NCBI GenBank assembly: GCA_003149565.1 | Contig: QCWH01000073.1 | Coordinates: 1-34,261, forward strand | Direction: 5' to 3' | Length of the DNA: 34,261 bases | Source of the DNA: Marivita sp. XM-24bin2 | GTDB lineage: Bacteria > Pseudomonadota > Alphaproteobacteria > Rhodobacterales > Rhodobacteraceae | Part shown: positions 8,886 to 16,728 of the stretch, one piece after another | Layout: each line of letters starts with the position of its first letter | Position numbering within the stretch: the stretch's first letter is position 1 | The notes under the pieces: generated by a model | What the model saw: the letters and a program-made list of their open reading frames with translations, nothing else | Told to the model about the DNA's origin: nothing | Databases searched by the model: none | Translations under genes and position numbers: made by a program

Positions 8886-10352
8886 TCATACGGCCTTCAT
8901 ATCTTGTGGTTTTGAACGTTTTTCGGAGAAACTTTCAGCAATCATCCTGTCGAGCCATGCCCGTTGTGCACGCTGACGGCTCATCTGCTGGAATTCGGCG
9001 TCAACCTCTTCGATACTTGACATGACCTGTGTACGCTGCGTGGCATGCTTAACCGTTTCCGCGCAAGCTTGGCTGACTACCCGGCCGATCTCGTTCTGTT
9101 GGCGGCAGGCAAGCCGGGTAGAGTAGACGGGTGGCGCCGGGGTCATCAGGATGATTCCAAGGGTGGCCAGGTCGAGAAGGACCAAGGCTACGATCACGGC
9201 CACGATGCGGGACTGTAGCCAGGGAGAATTTGATACAAGTATCTCCAGTGCTGCCGCGCTGGCTAAAAGGCCCTCAGGCCGCGGGACGTATGCCGGGTCC
9301 ATCAGAACGGCGTCGGCCACGATACTGGTGCGGTTCTCTTGAAGTTTGGCGAGTTCGTCAGCGAGCGCGCCGTATCGGGTATCAAGAAAAGCGATCTGGG
9401 TGGGAACAGCAGGATCTGCCGCCTTCTGCTCAATGATGCTGGTCGTGCTCGCGATGCGCTCATCAAGGCCAGCAATTTGTGCCTCGATGGCATCCATTTG
9501 AGCCGTCAGGGTCTCATGACGTGCGTGCGCTTCCGCAAACTTTGGTCCACGTGCTGCGACCGTGACGAGCGTGCCATCGCTGCGCGTTCCACCGAATTCT
9601 TCAGCATGTTTATCCTGTGTGGCAGCCATGATCTGCTCTGCGAGCGCCTCACGCTGCGCGGCTAGACCGGCACGCTCCGCAACCGCAGTATCGAACTTGA
9701 CGTCAACCAGTTGGAAACGTTGTTCTTGGACTGCCTCAAGCCGTTGGCGGATCGCCTGACGTTCAGAAGAAATCTCCTTCAAGTCACCCTCGATCCGCAG
9801 AATTTTGCCGTCCACACGTGCTTCTGCCTGCTGCAAAAGACCCGCATTTGCGGAACGATACTGCTCGTCAATGACAGCCTGAATATCCCGTTGATAGAGT
9901 GCCAGATCCAGAAATCCAGCGCACACAAAACTCAGGACACCGGCCGCGGAAATGCGCACGAACACGGAGAGTGCGCGAAGAACTTTGCTTCCGGAGGTTC
10001 GCGTCGTTGGGGTGATCAAGCCATGTTCCAGCGCCAGCCGTTGGCCCTGAGCCGACCAATGAAAAGGGATTAACGCACGATCAACGAGCATGACCACTGT
10101 GCCAATAAGTGCGGCCAATGCCACGTTTTCAACACTCCATCCACGGGCGATAGACAGGCCAAGGCTCCACGCCCCCGTCATGAACACAAAGACGAGAAGC
10201 ACCGAGAACGCTGTCCACTTGATTTGAACCCGTTCTCCGGCTGGCGTCTGTTCGAGCACGGTCGCGTCTGCCCCAACAATAAAGCCCGCCAAGCGAAGCA
10301 CCGGGCCCAACGGCTTCGGCGCCGTGAAGGAAAGGTTCGCATCATGCATCAT
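8886..10352 (-). CDS. DUF4407-type membrane protein with coiled coil
   Basis: A 488-residue protein. There is a short cytoplasmic N-terminus, two close membrane helices (about 46-68 and 74-92) and a third near 130-152. A long Ala/Glu/Arg/Gln-rich coiled coil (about 165-350) follows, then a fourth membrane helix (about 382-405, RIVAVIVALVLLDLATLGII) and a charged cytoplasmic tail. This topology, with two helix groups bracketing a long coiled coil, fits DUF4407 proteins, whose function is unknown. The tandem ATG at 10352 is preferred because CGAGGATAG precedes it. It is last of five minus-strand genes diverging from the MerR-led operon. A role as the membrane component of the neighbouring MoxR/VWA machinery is inference. 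Confidence 0.7.
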   Translation of the reverse strand: MMHDANLSFTAPKPLGPVLRLAGFIVGADATVLEQTPAGERVQIKWTAFSVLLVFVFMTGAWSLGLSIARGWSVENVALAALIGTVVMLVDRALIPFHWSAQGQRLALEHGLITPTTRTSGSKVLRALSVFVRISAAGVLSFVCAGFLDLALYQRDIQAVIDEQYRSANAGLLQQAEARVDGKILRIEGDLKEISSERQAIRQRLEAVQEQRFQLVDVKFDTAVAERAGLAAQREALAEQIMAATQDKHAEEFGGTRSDGTLVTVAARGPKFAEAHARHETLTAQMDAIEAQIAGLDERIASTTSIIEQKAADPAVPTQIAFLDTRYGALADELAKLQENRTSIVADAVLMDPAYVPRPEGLLASAAALEILVSNSPWLQSRIVAVIVALVLLDLATLGIILMTPAPPVYSTRLACRQQNEIGRVVSQACAETVKHATQRTQVMSSIEEVDAEFQQMSRQRAQRAWLDRMIAESFSEKRSKPQDMKAV

Positions 10353-10509
10353 TGTGGCTATCCTCGTTGGTTGCCCGGCTGCGAAGAGTGTTGCTGCGAA
10401 GTCCAACCCTTACGGTCGCATTGTGCGGCCCTGGCCTCATATGTGTGTCGAGCTGTGGACGAGGGTGTCGCCGACAAGCAGATCACATTCGGCGCCGGAT
10501 GGGTGTGGC

Positions 10510-10869
10510 TCAAAGACTGTTACTCCCCACAAGAACGACTGGAACAAGGAGGTCATTCAGGGAAAAAGCGGCCATAAACGTCCCCCTCACAGTCACAACG
10601 CTTCCCGGAGCTTTCGGGCTTGAGAGGCCAACGACCGTAATGGTGTCGCCCTTCTGGTCCGTCATCTGGAAGCCACCCACACCAAAGAGGCTGGCACGGT
10701 TTTGAACTTGACCCGTTACGGCCACCGCAGCCCCGTCATGCTCTTCGGGTTGTTCAAGGAGTTCACCAATGGTGATCGACTGCGCCATGAGCGGGTTGGT
10801 TTCCTCTGCACGCAGGAAGAAAAGAAAAATGCAGAAGCCGAGAATAAGGACGAGAAGGATCCGGACCAT
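10510..10869 (-). CDS. Small membrane-anchored OB-fold-like protein
   Basis: A 119-residue protein with an uncleaved N-terminal anchor (MVRILLVLILGFCIFLFFLR). A compact beta-rich domain follows: ITIGELLEQPEEHDGAAVAV, TGQVQNRASLFGVGGFQM, ITVVGL, GSVVTVRGTF. The repeating V-TG-V, F-M-D, I-V and V-V-RG-F pattern resembles small OB folds exposed on the periplasmic side. No catalytic residues are evident. It sits between the DUF4407 gene and a helical protein gene on the same strand, suggesting an envelope-located partner. The family is not firmly identified. Confidence 0.6.
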   Translation of the reverse strand: MVRILLVLILGFCIFLFFLRAEETNPLMAQSITIGELLEQPEEHDGAAVAVTGQVQNRASLFGVGGFQMTDQKGDTITVVGLSSPKAPGSVVTVRGTFMAAFSLNDLLVPVVLVGSNSL

Positions 10870-10954
10870 AGTGATCTCACGATAAGCAAAAGTGGATGAA
10901 GGGGGGATAGGGGTGCAGCCTCACGAAAGGCTGTCCACAGCGCGTTGCTCGAAC

Positions 10955-11542
10955 TTAGCGGTTCGTGACAAAGGGCTTGAGGGCCTGGGTGACGCGGTCC
11001 TGCAGGTTTTGCACGATCTGATTCACAACCCCATTGCTATCGGCGACCTGTGCGTCCACCATCGCGTTGATACGCTCCAAGCTCGACTTGGCCCGGTGTT
11101 CGCTCAATTCCCCGTTCGCCACCTTTGCGTTAACCTCTTCGGTCGCAGAGACCTCCCATTTGAAAAGTTCCTGCTCGTCCTTGGCCATGATTTTGGTAAG
11201 GGATGCGCGGGTCTCCATGAAAATGCCCGCAATCGCAGCATCCAGTTCTGCCGTCGCCGCCAAATTGGCCTTGAGGAGTTCTTTCTGGAGGATCCCATGT
11301 TTTGCAACGATCACGGCGCTGATCGCACGTTCCTTAGCCTCGTTGTGAACCCGGAAGAGATCAATCGCCATCTGTCCCGCGATAGCGCCCGCTTGGCGTT
11401 GGACTCGCATTTTTGTCCAGAGGCTTGCTGACTCATCAATCTGTGCATGGATTGCTTTGAGCCCACCTTCAACGGATTGTGAAAGCACCAGATCGAGTTG
11501 CGAGCCGGGGGTCTCTGACTTAGGCGTAGAAGAGGTTTGCAT
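10955..11542 (-). CDS. Uncharacterised alpha-helical protein
   Basis: A 195-residue soluble protein without signal peptide or membrane segment. After a polar N-terminus (1-15) it is almost entirely helical, rich in Ala, Glu, Lys, Gln and Leu, with heptad-like spacing, for example AELDAAIAGIFMETRASL and LSEHRAKSSLERINAMVDA. It looks like a coiled-coil adaptor or an assembly subunit. The ATG is preceded by GGAGAAAC. I do not recognise the family. Position between the OB-like gene and the 240-residue gene places it in the same minus-strand transcription unit, possibly pairing with the coiled coil of the DUF4407 protein. Confidence 0.6.
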   Translation of the reverse strand: MQTSSTPKSETPGSQLDLVLSQSVEGGLKAIHAQIDESASLWTKMRVQRQAGAIAGQMAIDLFRVHNEAKERAISAVIVAKHGILQKELLKANLAATAELDAAIAGIFMETRASLTKIMAKDEQELFKWEVSATEEVNAKVANGELSEHRAKSSLERINAMVDAQVADSNGVVNQIVQNLQDRVTQALKPFVTNR

Positions 11543-11809
11543 TGTGTTTCTCCATGTTTTGGGCGCGCAAAATTACCACAGTCTTTCTCGAAGAGCCGGG
11601 TGGCGTTCTGCCTTGGATTAGGGGTGGGGGGCAGCCCGGTAGGGCTTCACGGTTTCTTCGTAAACGGGGAATGGTACCGTCGGAGCGGGCGTGGGCGTAT
11701 CTCTCCCATCTGAGCGCAGTGAGTGCGGTAGATGCACTTTGCGCCACGCCACGAAATCGCGAAAAGCTGTTCATCTAAGGCGCCATTCCGGTCAGCTCCG
11801 AGGTAGCCA
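11543..11809. other. Gap without recognisable gene
   Basis: A 267-base GC-rich gap between two minus-strand genes. Open frames here have no ribosome-binding site or family resemblance. A G-rich stretch near 11620-11632 is the only visible oddity. A promoter for the helical protein gene could lie here. Confidence 0.35.
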
Positions 11810-12529
11810 TCAAAGCAACTGGCAGTTCTGAGCGCCGTAAGCGCGCATCCAGACGGTCGGGCGCATTTCGTCGTCAGACAGAAACGTTCGCGCGCAGAAC
11901 ATGGGCAGACGCGGCAGTACAGAGACAAACCGTCCCCATTCGCGCTCCATGGGAACGTCCTGCGTGTAGCCGGACCAAGTTCCCGGCTTCATAGCCCGAT
12001 AATGCTGACCATTACGCTCGGGAATAACCGCTTCATTTTCCCAGGACCGGAAGATCTGCTTCGCCTCCGCATCGATGTGGGGCAGAAGCGGTGCATGGAA
12101 ATCTACATCAGACCGCTCAACGAAGCGCTCTAGGGCGTGCTTTCCGAAGCTCACGCCTCCGGCCCAGATTGACACCCCTGCACGGTGCGCCTGGAGGCGA
12201 ACACCAATATAGGTGATGACCGTATCGTTGTATTCTAGGAACTCATCCGGTTTCTGGAACGTCATGGTTTTGACGTAGCGGCCGACAAGCAGGAACCGCT
12301 TGCCGCAGGGTGAGCCGGAGACCTTGGTGACACCTGTCTGACGCTTCGCCCGCGCCAGAAGTCGCTTGACGCTTTTGGCGTTGGGGCGGGCCTCCATGAT
12401 CAGATCAAACAGGCGTTCCGGAACAAGGGGCTGACTGGATGCTGTCGTCAAAGCCTGTCGGGCCCGTCCTCGCTTGAGAGACTCCCTCATGGACTTGGAT
12501 GTCGAAAATTCCCCGTGACGCATCTGCAT
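11810..12529 (-). CDS. Uncharacterised 239-residue protein
   Basis: A soluble protein with a basic N-terminus (RESLKRGRARQAL) and a second basic patch (NAKSVKRLLARAKRQ). A mixed alpha/beta domain follows with FGKHALERFVERSD, YTQDVPMEREWGRFVSVLP and MFCARTFLSDDEM. The His/Glu/Arg-containing helix HALERFVERS is the most distinctive element. The ATG at 12529 is chosen over a GTG at 12577 because AAGGGAGGA lies at ideal spacing before it. No family is recognised. A TTGACA on the minus strand at 12603-12598 lies within a putative shared operator, so the gene may be co-controlled with the MerR-led operon. Confidence 0.55.
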   Translation of the reverse strand: MQMRHGEFSTSKSMRESLKRGRARQALTTASSQPLVPERLFDLIMEARPNAKSVKRLLARAKRQTGVTKVSGSPCGKRFLLVGRYVKTMTFQKPDEFLEYNDTVITYIGVRLQAHRAGVSIWAGGVSFGKHALERFVERSDVDFHAPLLPHIDAEAKQIFRSWENEAVIPERNGQHYRAMKPGTWSGYTQDVPMEREWGRFVSVLPRLPMFCARTFLSDDEMRPTVWMRAYGAQNCQLL

Positions 12530-12597
12530 AGGCCTGTCCTCCCTTTCCCGATTTGATTCGCTGTCTGTGAGAAACACCTACGGGGAGCGACAAAATG

Positions 12598-12620
12598 TGT
12601 CAAGTTCGGTGTAAACTTTT
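12598..12620. promoter_or_regulatory. Putative operator A (two TGTMAA boxes)
   Basis: TGTCAAGTTCGG is followed directly by TGTAAACTTTT upstream of the minus-strand gene starting at 12529. The same two words recur in the divergent region at 13327-13352 in the opposite order. The complement of TGTCAA gives TTGACA, a perfect -35 word for the minus strand, but no clear -10 follows. Candidate site for the MerR-type regulator at 13407. Confidence 0.35.
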
Positions 12621-12648
12621 AACGAAATACCAGAATTAACATTACGCG

Positions 12649-13248
12649 TCATGTTATGTTCACCTCCGCAGAACCCCGCGCACGCCCCTCCACAGCCGCC
12701 CTTAAGGGCGTTCCCACATCAACGGGTGCGCGCCGCATGTAGTCAATGGAGGCCTGCCGCTCAGATTGTGAAAAATCATCGGACAGTACCCGCAGTACCC
12801 GACGCACCGAGAATGCGACGCCATCGGGCAAGCGCGCCGTAAAGTTAGATTGCAGCGCAGTCCAGATGATCGCATCAAAGTCAGTCTGGTCCAGGAACTC
12901 CTCAATGCCCCGTACAGCAGACGGGTGCCGACTCACGGCACGTCCGCTAGCCGTGCCGGGCACCGAAACAGCCCATCCGACATCTTCTTTGTGGTAAAGG
13001 CCCTCGCGCGCCGCAAGGTTATCAATGGCATCTCCGACATTGCTGAAGGGGCTTTGGGCGACGAAGGTCCGGCAGGGAGTTCCATTCTTCTCATCAACAA
13101 CAAGCGTCAACCGTCGCCGCCCATCCGGACCCGAAATGCGACTAAACTCGAGAGGAAGGCGCGGACCAGTTGGTATAAAGTCACCCTGAGTCCTCAAGTT
13201 TCGCGGATCCCAGATCAGAGATCCCCAAGCACAAACACCAACCTTCAT
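12649..13248 (-). CDS. Gamma-glutamylcyclotransferase-like fold protein
   Basis: A 199-residue protein beginning MKVGVCAWGSLIWDPRNL. This resembles the YGSL strand-turn of the GGCT/AIG2/ChaC-like fold, where the loop binds the substrate alpha-amino group. LPLEFSRISGPDGRRRLTLV and a following region with VDEKNGTPCRTFVAQS also fit that fold. A small GGCT-like enzyme or amine/peptide-modifying domain is possible, but the catalytic Glu is not assigned with confidence. It is the first minus-strand gene of the divergent cluster and its start faces the MerR-type gene across 158 bases. No strong ribosome-binding site is visible. Confidence 0.55.
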   Translation of the reverse strand: MKVGVCAWGSLIWDPRNLRTQGDFIPTGPRLPLEFSRISGPDGRRRLTLVVDEKNGTPCRTFVAQSPFSNVGDAIDNLAAREGLYHKEDVGWAVSVPGTASGRAVSRHPSAVRGIEEFLDQTDFDAIIWTALQSNFTARLPDGVAFSVRRVLRVLSDDFSQSERQASIDYMRRAPVDVGTPLRAAVEGRARGSAEVNIT

Positions 13249-13326
13249 GAAACTGTCACATTCGGGCTGTTGAACATATTTATCCCTGATCCATCTTGCG
13301 ATCTGAAGGGCACATCGAGTGCTATA

Positions 13327-13377
13327 TGTAAACTATTTTTTGTCAAGTTTGGCGCAACATTACATTTTATGTTGACA
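13327..13377. promoter_or_regulatory. Putative operator B in the divergent promoter region
   Basis: The 158-base AT-rich gap between the divergent genes starting at 13248 (minus) and 13407 (plus) contains TGTAAACT (13327-13334) and TGTCAAGTTTGG (13341-13352). It also has an inverted form, TTGACA, at 13372-13377. The first two words are shared with operator A. TTGACA words on both strands may be -35 boxes; -10 boxes are unclear. Confidence 0.4.
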
Positions 13378-13406
13378 CCTAACCAATCAGATGCCAAAAG
13401 GCCATC

Positions 13407-14114
13407 ATGATGGAACATGACAACGAACTCACCCTCGAGGAAATTAGTAACGCGACCAGGGTTTCGATCCGGACCCTGCGGTCGTGGATCGATGAAGGTT
13501 TATTGGACCCACCCGACAAATCCGGACGTGGCGCACGGTATCCGCGAGAAAATGTAGACCGCGCCCTCGCGGTCCTCGCCCTGAAAGCCCAGAAACAGTC
13601 TCTCAAGGAAATTGCGGAGGCGTTCATTCATGCAAGCCCTGCCGATTTCCAGCATTGGGCAGCGGAAGCACCCACGCCCCCCGCGAACCCGATCACCTCC
13701 TACATTCAGGAGAACCTTTCGCAGGAGACGCGTGGCATCCCGGTTAAATCGAAGGCCCTTTTCGATCTGGATGACCCGGTTATCGCAGCATCGATGTCGC
13801 CTGAAAAACGCGAATATCTACGCAGGAAACACATGCCGGCGGGCGGTCGTCCGGACAACCCCCGTACTGGAAATCGAGAACGACGCGAGGAGGAGATCGC
13901 CGCAATCGAGAACCTGATCCCTGAGCTGGAACGCATCTTAGGCTCGCTGAAACCCCCCAGGCGGGTCAGATCGGAACCGTGGGTCCGATTACCCGTCACG
14001 TTCGGTCTCGAGCTCTCTGTGCGCGGCGATCTATCGCCACGCGAGAGGTATGTCTTCGAGCAGTTTGCAGGCGAACTCAGAGCCTTATTAAGAAAAAGGG
14101 ATCCAGATGAATGA
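13407..14114 (+). CDS. MerR-type transcriptional regulator
   Basis: A 235-residue protein. The N-terminal winged HTH (about 8-70) reads LTLEEISNATRVSIRTLRSW, then DEGLLDPPDKSGRGARYPRE, the classic MerR HTH plus wing arrangement. It continues with LAVLALKAQKQSLKEIAEAF. The C-terminal part (150-235) contains a Glu/Arg-rich helix and a beta-rich end and lacks the Cys residues of metal-responsive MerR proteins. The gene heads the plus-strand operon and overlaps the VWA gene by 8 bases. It probably controls both arms of the divergent cluster via the repeated TGTMAA words. The inducer is unknown. Confidence 0.8.
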   Translation: MMEHDNELTLEEISNATRVSIRTLRSWIDEGLLDPPDKSGRGARYPRENVDRALAVLALKAQKQSLKEIAEAFIHASPADFQHWAAEAPTPPANPITSYIQENLSQETRGIPVKSKALFDLDDPVIAASMSPEKREYLRRKHMPAGGRPDNPRTGNRERREEEIAAIENLIPELERILGSLKPPRRVRSEPWVRLPVTFGLELSVRGDLSPRERYVFEQFAGELRALLRKRDPDE

Positions 14115-15429
14115 ACTGAACTTCACCCTGACGACCGGCGTTGACCGGACCCTGTTTTGGGAGGGTGGCGACTCCGTACGCTACCTTGTGGCGCGCCTGA
14201 ACGCGGCAAAAAATGACGATGCCAGCGTCGCAAAGCGACCACCGCTGAACATCGCCTTGGTGATTGACGCCAGTCGCTCTATGGGGGGCGGCAAGCTGGC
14301 CGCAGCCCAAATGGCTGCGATCGGTCTGGTCGAACGCTTGTCCGCCGACGACCGGATCAGCGTCGTGTCTTTTGCGGACGATGTGGTCGTACACATCGAC
14401 GGCATGGCTGCCGGGCCGGATAATCTGTCCCGGATCCGTGCGGAGATTTCGAGCATCCGCACCCGCGGCATGACCTTCCTGTCCGGCGGGTATTTCGCAG
14501 GCGTCGAGTGCGCGGCCTCCGTTATCGCAGACGATCCGACCATGACCCCGCGCGTGCTTTTGCTCAGCGATGGGCAGGCCAATCGTGGGCTGACCGATCC
14601 GAACGAGCTGTTCGAACATGTTGGGCAGTTGCGCCAGCGAGGCGTCTTGACGTCGACCTTGGGCGTCGGGGACGGGTATGACGAGAACCTGCTGCGCGGC
14701 ATGGCCGAACATGGTGGCGGGCGCCTCCATGATGCGGAGCTCACCGAAGAGATCACCTCTGTTCTACATGGGGAACTCGACGATATCACACTGACGGTAA
14801 TCGAGGATGCAAAACTGCATCTGACCTTCCCAGACAGCGTCCAAGTCGACCTTCTTGGCACCCTGCCCCATGTGCTGCAAGGCCACAGCGCCGAGGTTGT
14901 GCTGGGTCCAGTTCAAAGCGGTGTCGAGCGCGTGGTTGTGTTCAAGCTGACCTGCCCGCTTGCGGATATTTTCTCGCAGCAGCTTGATTTCACCGTTACG
15001 GCCAGTGGACAGACTGTGGAAACCGGTGAAGCCCTGTCGGTTGGGCCCGACAATGTCACCCTAACAGTCGCTTCGGGAGCAGAGAATAACGCGCAATCGC
15101 GCGACGACGCTTTAGCCGCGATCGTGGCGCGCATCTGGAGCGCGCATATCATCGCGACGGCCGCCCGGTTCAATCGTGATGAGGCGTATCGGGAAGCGGA
15201 AGAATTCGCAGCCGAACAGGTGCATCATTTCCGCCGTTACGTGCAGGGTCTTGATGGTGCCGACGACATGGTGCGCGAATTGCGCATGCTTGCGGGCCGT
15301 ATCGGACGCCGCATGTCGTCGCGCAGCACCAAGGAGATGTATCTCCACAGCAACCGCGTGTCGTCGAGCCGGACGGACCGCCGCGGCGAAAAACCGAGCT
15401 GGAGCGAACGTTTGCGTGACGACCGTTAA
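14107..15429 (+). CDS. VWA-domain protein with intact MIDAS
   Basis: A 440-residue protein. A short beta-rich N-terminus (1-47) precedes a von Willebrand factor A domain (about 48-215) with a complete metal-ion-dependent adhesion site: DASRS (Asp54, Ser56, Ser58), Thr123 in RGMTFLSGG and Asp155 in LLLSDGQAN. A beta-sandwich region (about 220-320) and a helical C-terminus with an Arg/Ser-rich basic tail follow. No signal peptide or membrane helix is seen, so it is likely cytoplasmic. VWA proteins next to MoxR ATPases act as adaptors that recruit substrates through the MIDAS metal. The MoxR gene here lies three genes downstream, with a second VWA protein directly after it. The start overlaps the MerR-type gene. 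Confidence 0.85.
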   Translation: MNELNFTLTTGVDRTLFWEGGDSVRYLVARLNAAKNDDASVAKRPPLNIALVIDASRSMGGGKLAAAQMAAIGLVERLSADDRISVVSFADDVVVHIDGMAAGPDNLSRIRAEISSIRTRGMTFLSGGYFAGVECAASVIADDPTMTPRVLLLSDGQANRGLTDPNELFEHVGQLRQRGVLTSTLGVGDGYDENLLRGMAEHGGGRLHDAELTEEITSVLHGELDDITLTVIEDAKLHLTFPDSVQVDLLGTLPHVLQGHSAEVVLGPVQSGVERVVVFKLTCPLADIFSQQLDFTVTASGQTVETGEALSVGPDNVTLTVASGAENNAQSRDDALAAIVARIWSAHIIATAARFNRDEAYREAEEFAAEQVHHFRRYVQGLDGADDMVRELRMLAGRIGRRMSSRSTKEMYLHSNRVSSSRTDRRGEKPSWSERLRDDR

Positions 15430-15447
15430 CGGCCCCACCAGATCCAA

Positions 15448-15478
15448 CCGCCCTGATCCTCTCACCTGATCGGGGCGG
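15448..15478 (+). terminator. GC-rich hairpin after the VWA gene
   Basis: CCGCCCTGATC (15448-15458) pairs with GATCGGGGCGG (15468-15478) over 11 positions, with one G-U pair and a 9-base loop, 19 bases after the VWA stop. No T-run follows. It probably attenuates or processes the transcript within the operon rather than ending it fully. Confidence 0.5.
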
Positions 15479-15570
15479 CCACCATTCCTTAGCAGTTCAT
15501 CTGACCGCATGCCCTGCAATGCGAATGCAGACCTGCGACTGCTCGATACATTCTTCTCTCGAGGCCTGAC

Positions 15571-16650
15571 ATGACCCACGCATCCTCAATCATCCCCCTG
15601 CACCGCATTCCTCAAGTCGCCCCGACACAGGTAATGTCCGCTGCGCTGGACGACATCCCCTACGCCCAGCTGTCCACAGAATACTCATACCTGCTACGAC
15701 ACCTTGCAGGCCCGCTGTTGCCCCGTGTCTATCGCGTCTTCGGCGACGAGCACGCCCCCCTCTACATCCTGACCGACCCCGCGCGCCGCCAAGTCTGGAA
15801 CGCCTGTCTGGCCGCAGAATATCCTGAGGGTGATATGGCCTGTTTGCGCCGGAACTTTCTTCTGGAGCGTTCAAAGACTCTCCTGGACGACGCGTATGGA
15901 CATGTTCCGGATGGGTTTCAGGGTCTGTTGCGCCGCGCCGGTAAAATCGGACATGATCCCAACTACTACACGTTTTGGCATGATCACCTGACGCATTTTC
16001 CGGAGGACTTTGCGTATATTTCTGGTCGCCTTGAGATCAGCGCTGAGTTGACAGAAGCGCTCTTGAAACTCCCCGCCCCGCTGCGCCGGCTACGTGTTTA
16101 CAAATGCTTCAAGAACCTGCGGGACATGGGTGATTTTGTCACTGCGATGACGGCGGTTCATGGAGGAACCCCATCCGACGAGGTCTGGGACGTTATCCGC
16201 GATAAACTCTATGCCGGCCGGAGCCCGCTCAAGATGCTGCTCAAGATCGTTGATGCCGCGCCTTGCCCGGCGCCTTTCATCACCGGAGATGATCGGTTCC
16301 GCCACTTGAATACCGTCAAAGCCATGAAAGCCGCTGGCTTGAAGTTCAAGAACTGTCTGCGTTCTGCGTTCATGATCAAAGATGTACTGCGCGGCCCCAC
16401 ACAATGCTATGAATTCATCGGAGCAGAAGAGCCTTGTGTGGTTGGCCTCACAACGGACGGACCGTTTGGCTGTCGTCTGGATGATATCCGCGGCCTGAAG
16501 AACAAACCTGTTTCTGACAAAACTGAAAAAATGGTCGAGCAGGCGCTTTCTGAACACGGAATCACCAAACGTCGGAGTGTCTTTTCCATCGTTGAAGACT
16601 GGGAGGAGCGCTACGAGCCCTCTGACGATACCGACTTTTTTCCATTTTAA
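15571..16650 (+). CDS. Uncharacterised protein, possible PcfJ-like C-terminal domain
   Basis: A 359-residue soluble protein. The N-terminal two thirds are helical (LSTEYSYLLRHLAGPLLPRV, LRRLRVYKCFKNLRDMGDF). The C-terminal third has RFRHLNTVKAMKAAGLKFKN, then a Cys, a spacer ending in YEFIGAEEPCVVGL, and DIRGLKNKPVS. That order (Gly-x-x-Leu-x-N-Cys, a strand with an acidic or aromatic residue, then a G-x-x-N) resembles the core of PcfJ-like proteins, but the match is by eye and weak. It lies between the VWA and LRR-like genes, after a hairpin, in the same orientation. A client or specificity factor of the MoxR/VWA machine is a guess. Confidence 0.5.
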   Translation: MTHASSIIPLHRIPQVAPTQVMSAALDDIPYAQLSTEYSYLLRHLAGPLLPRVYRVFGDEHAPLYILTDPARRQVWNACLAAEYPEGDMACLRRNFLLERSKTLLDDAYGHVPDGFQGLLRRAGKIGHDPNYYTFWHDHLTHFPEDFAYISGRLEISAELTEALLKLPAPLRRLRVYKCFKNLRDMGDFVTAMTAVHGGTPSDEVWDVIRDKLYAGRSPLKMLLKIVDAAPCPAPFITGDDRFRHLNTVKAMKAAGLKFKNCLRSAFMIKDVLRGPTQCYEFIGAEEPCVVGLTTDGPFGCRLDDIRGLKNKPVSDKTEKMVEQALSEHGITKRRSVFSIVEDWEERYEPSDDTDFFPF

Positions 16651-16728
16651 CCGCGCTCAACGCGACCTCATCCAAGAACTGGCGCAGCATATGAGCCGTC
16701 TCCGCCCTGACCATTCTGGAGAGACAGA

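Noticed and set aside
11520-11928. Minus-strand frames that could fill the gap 11543-11809
   Set aside because: Arg/Cys-rich composition, no ribosome-binding site and overlap with the neighbouring gene in another frame; typical of chance frames in GC-rich DNA.
14077-14861. Overlapping minus-strand open frames over the VWA gene
   Set aside because: They are antisense shadows of a gene with complete VWA motifs and lack ribosome-binding sites.
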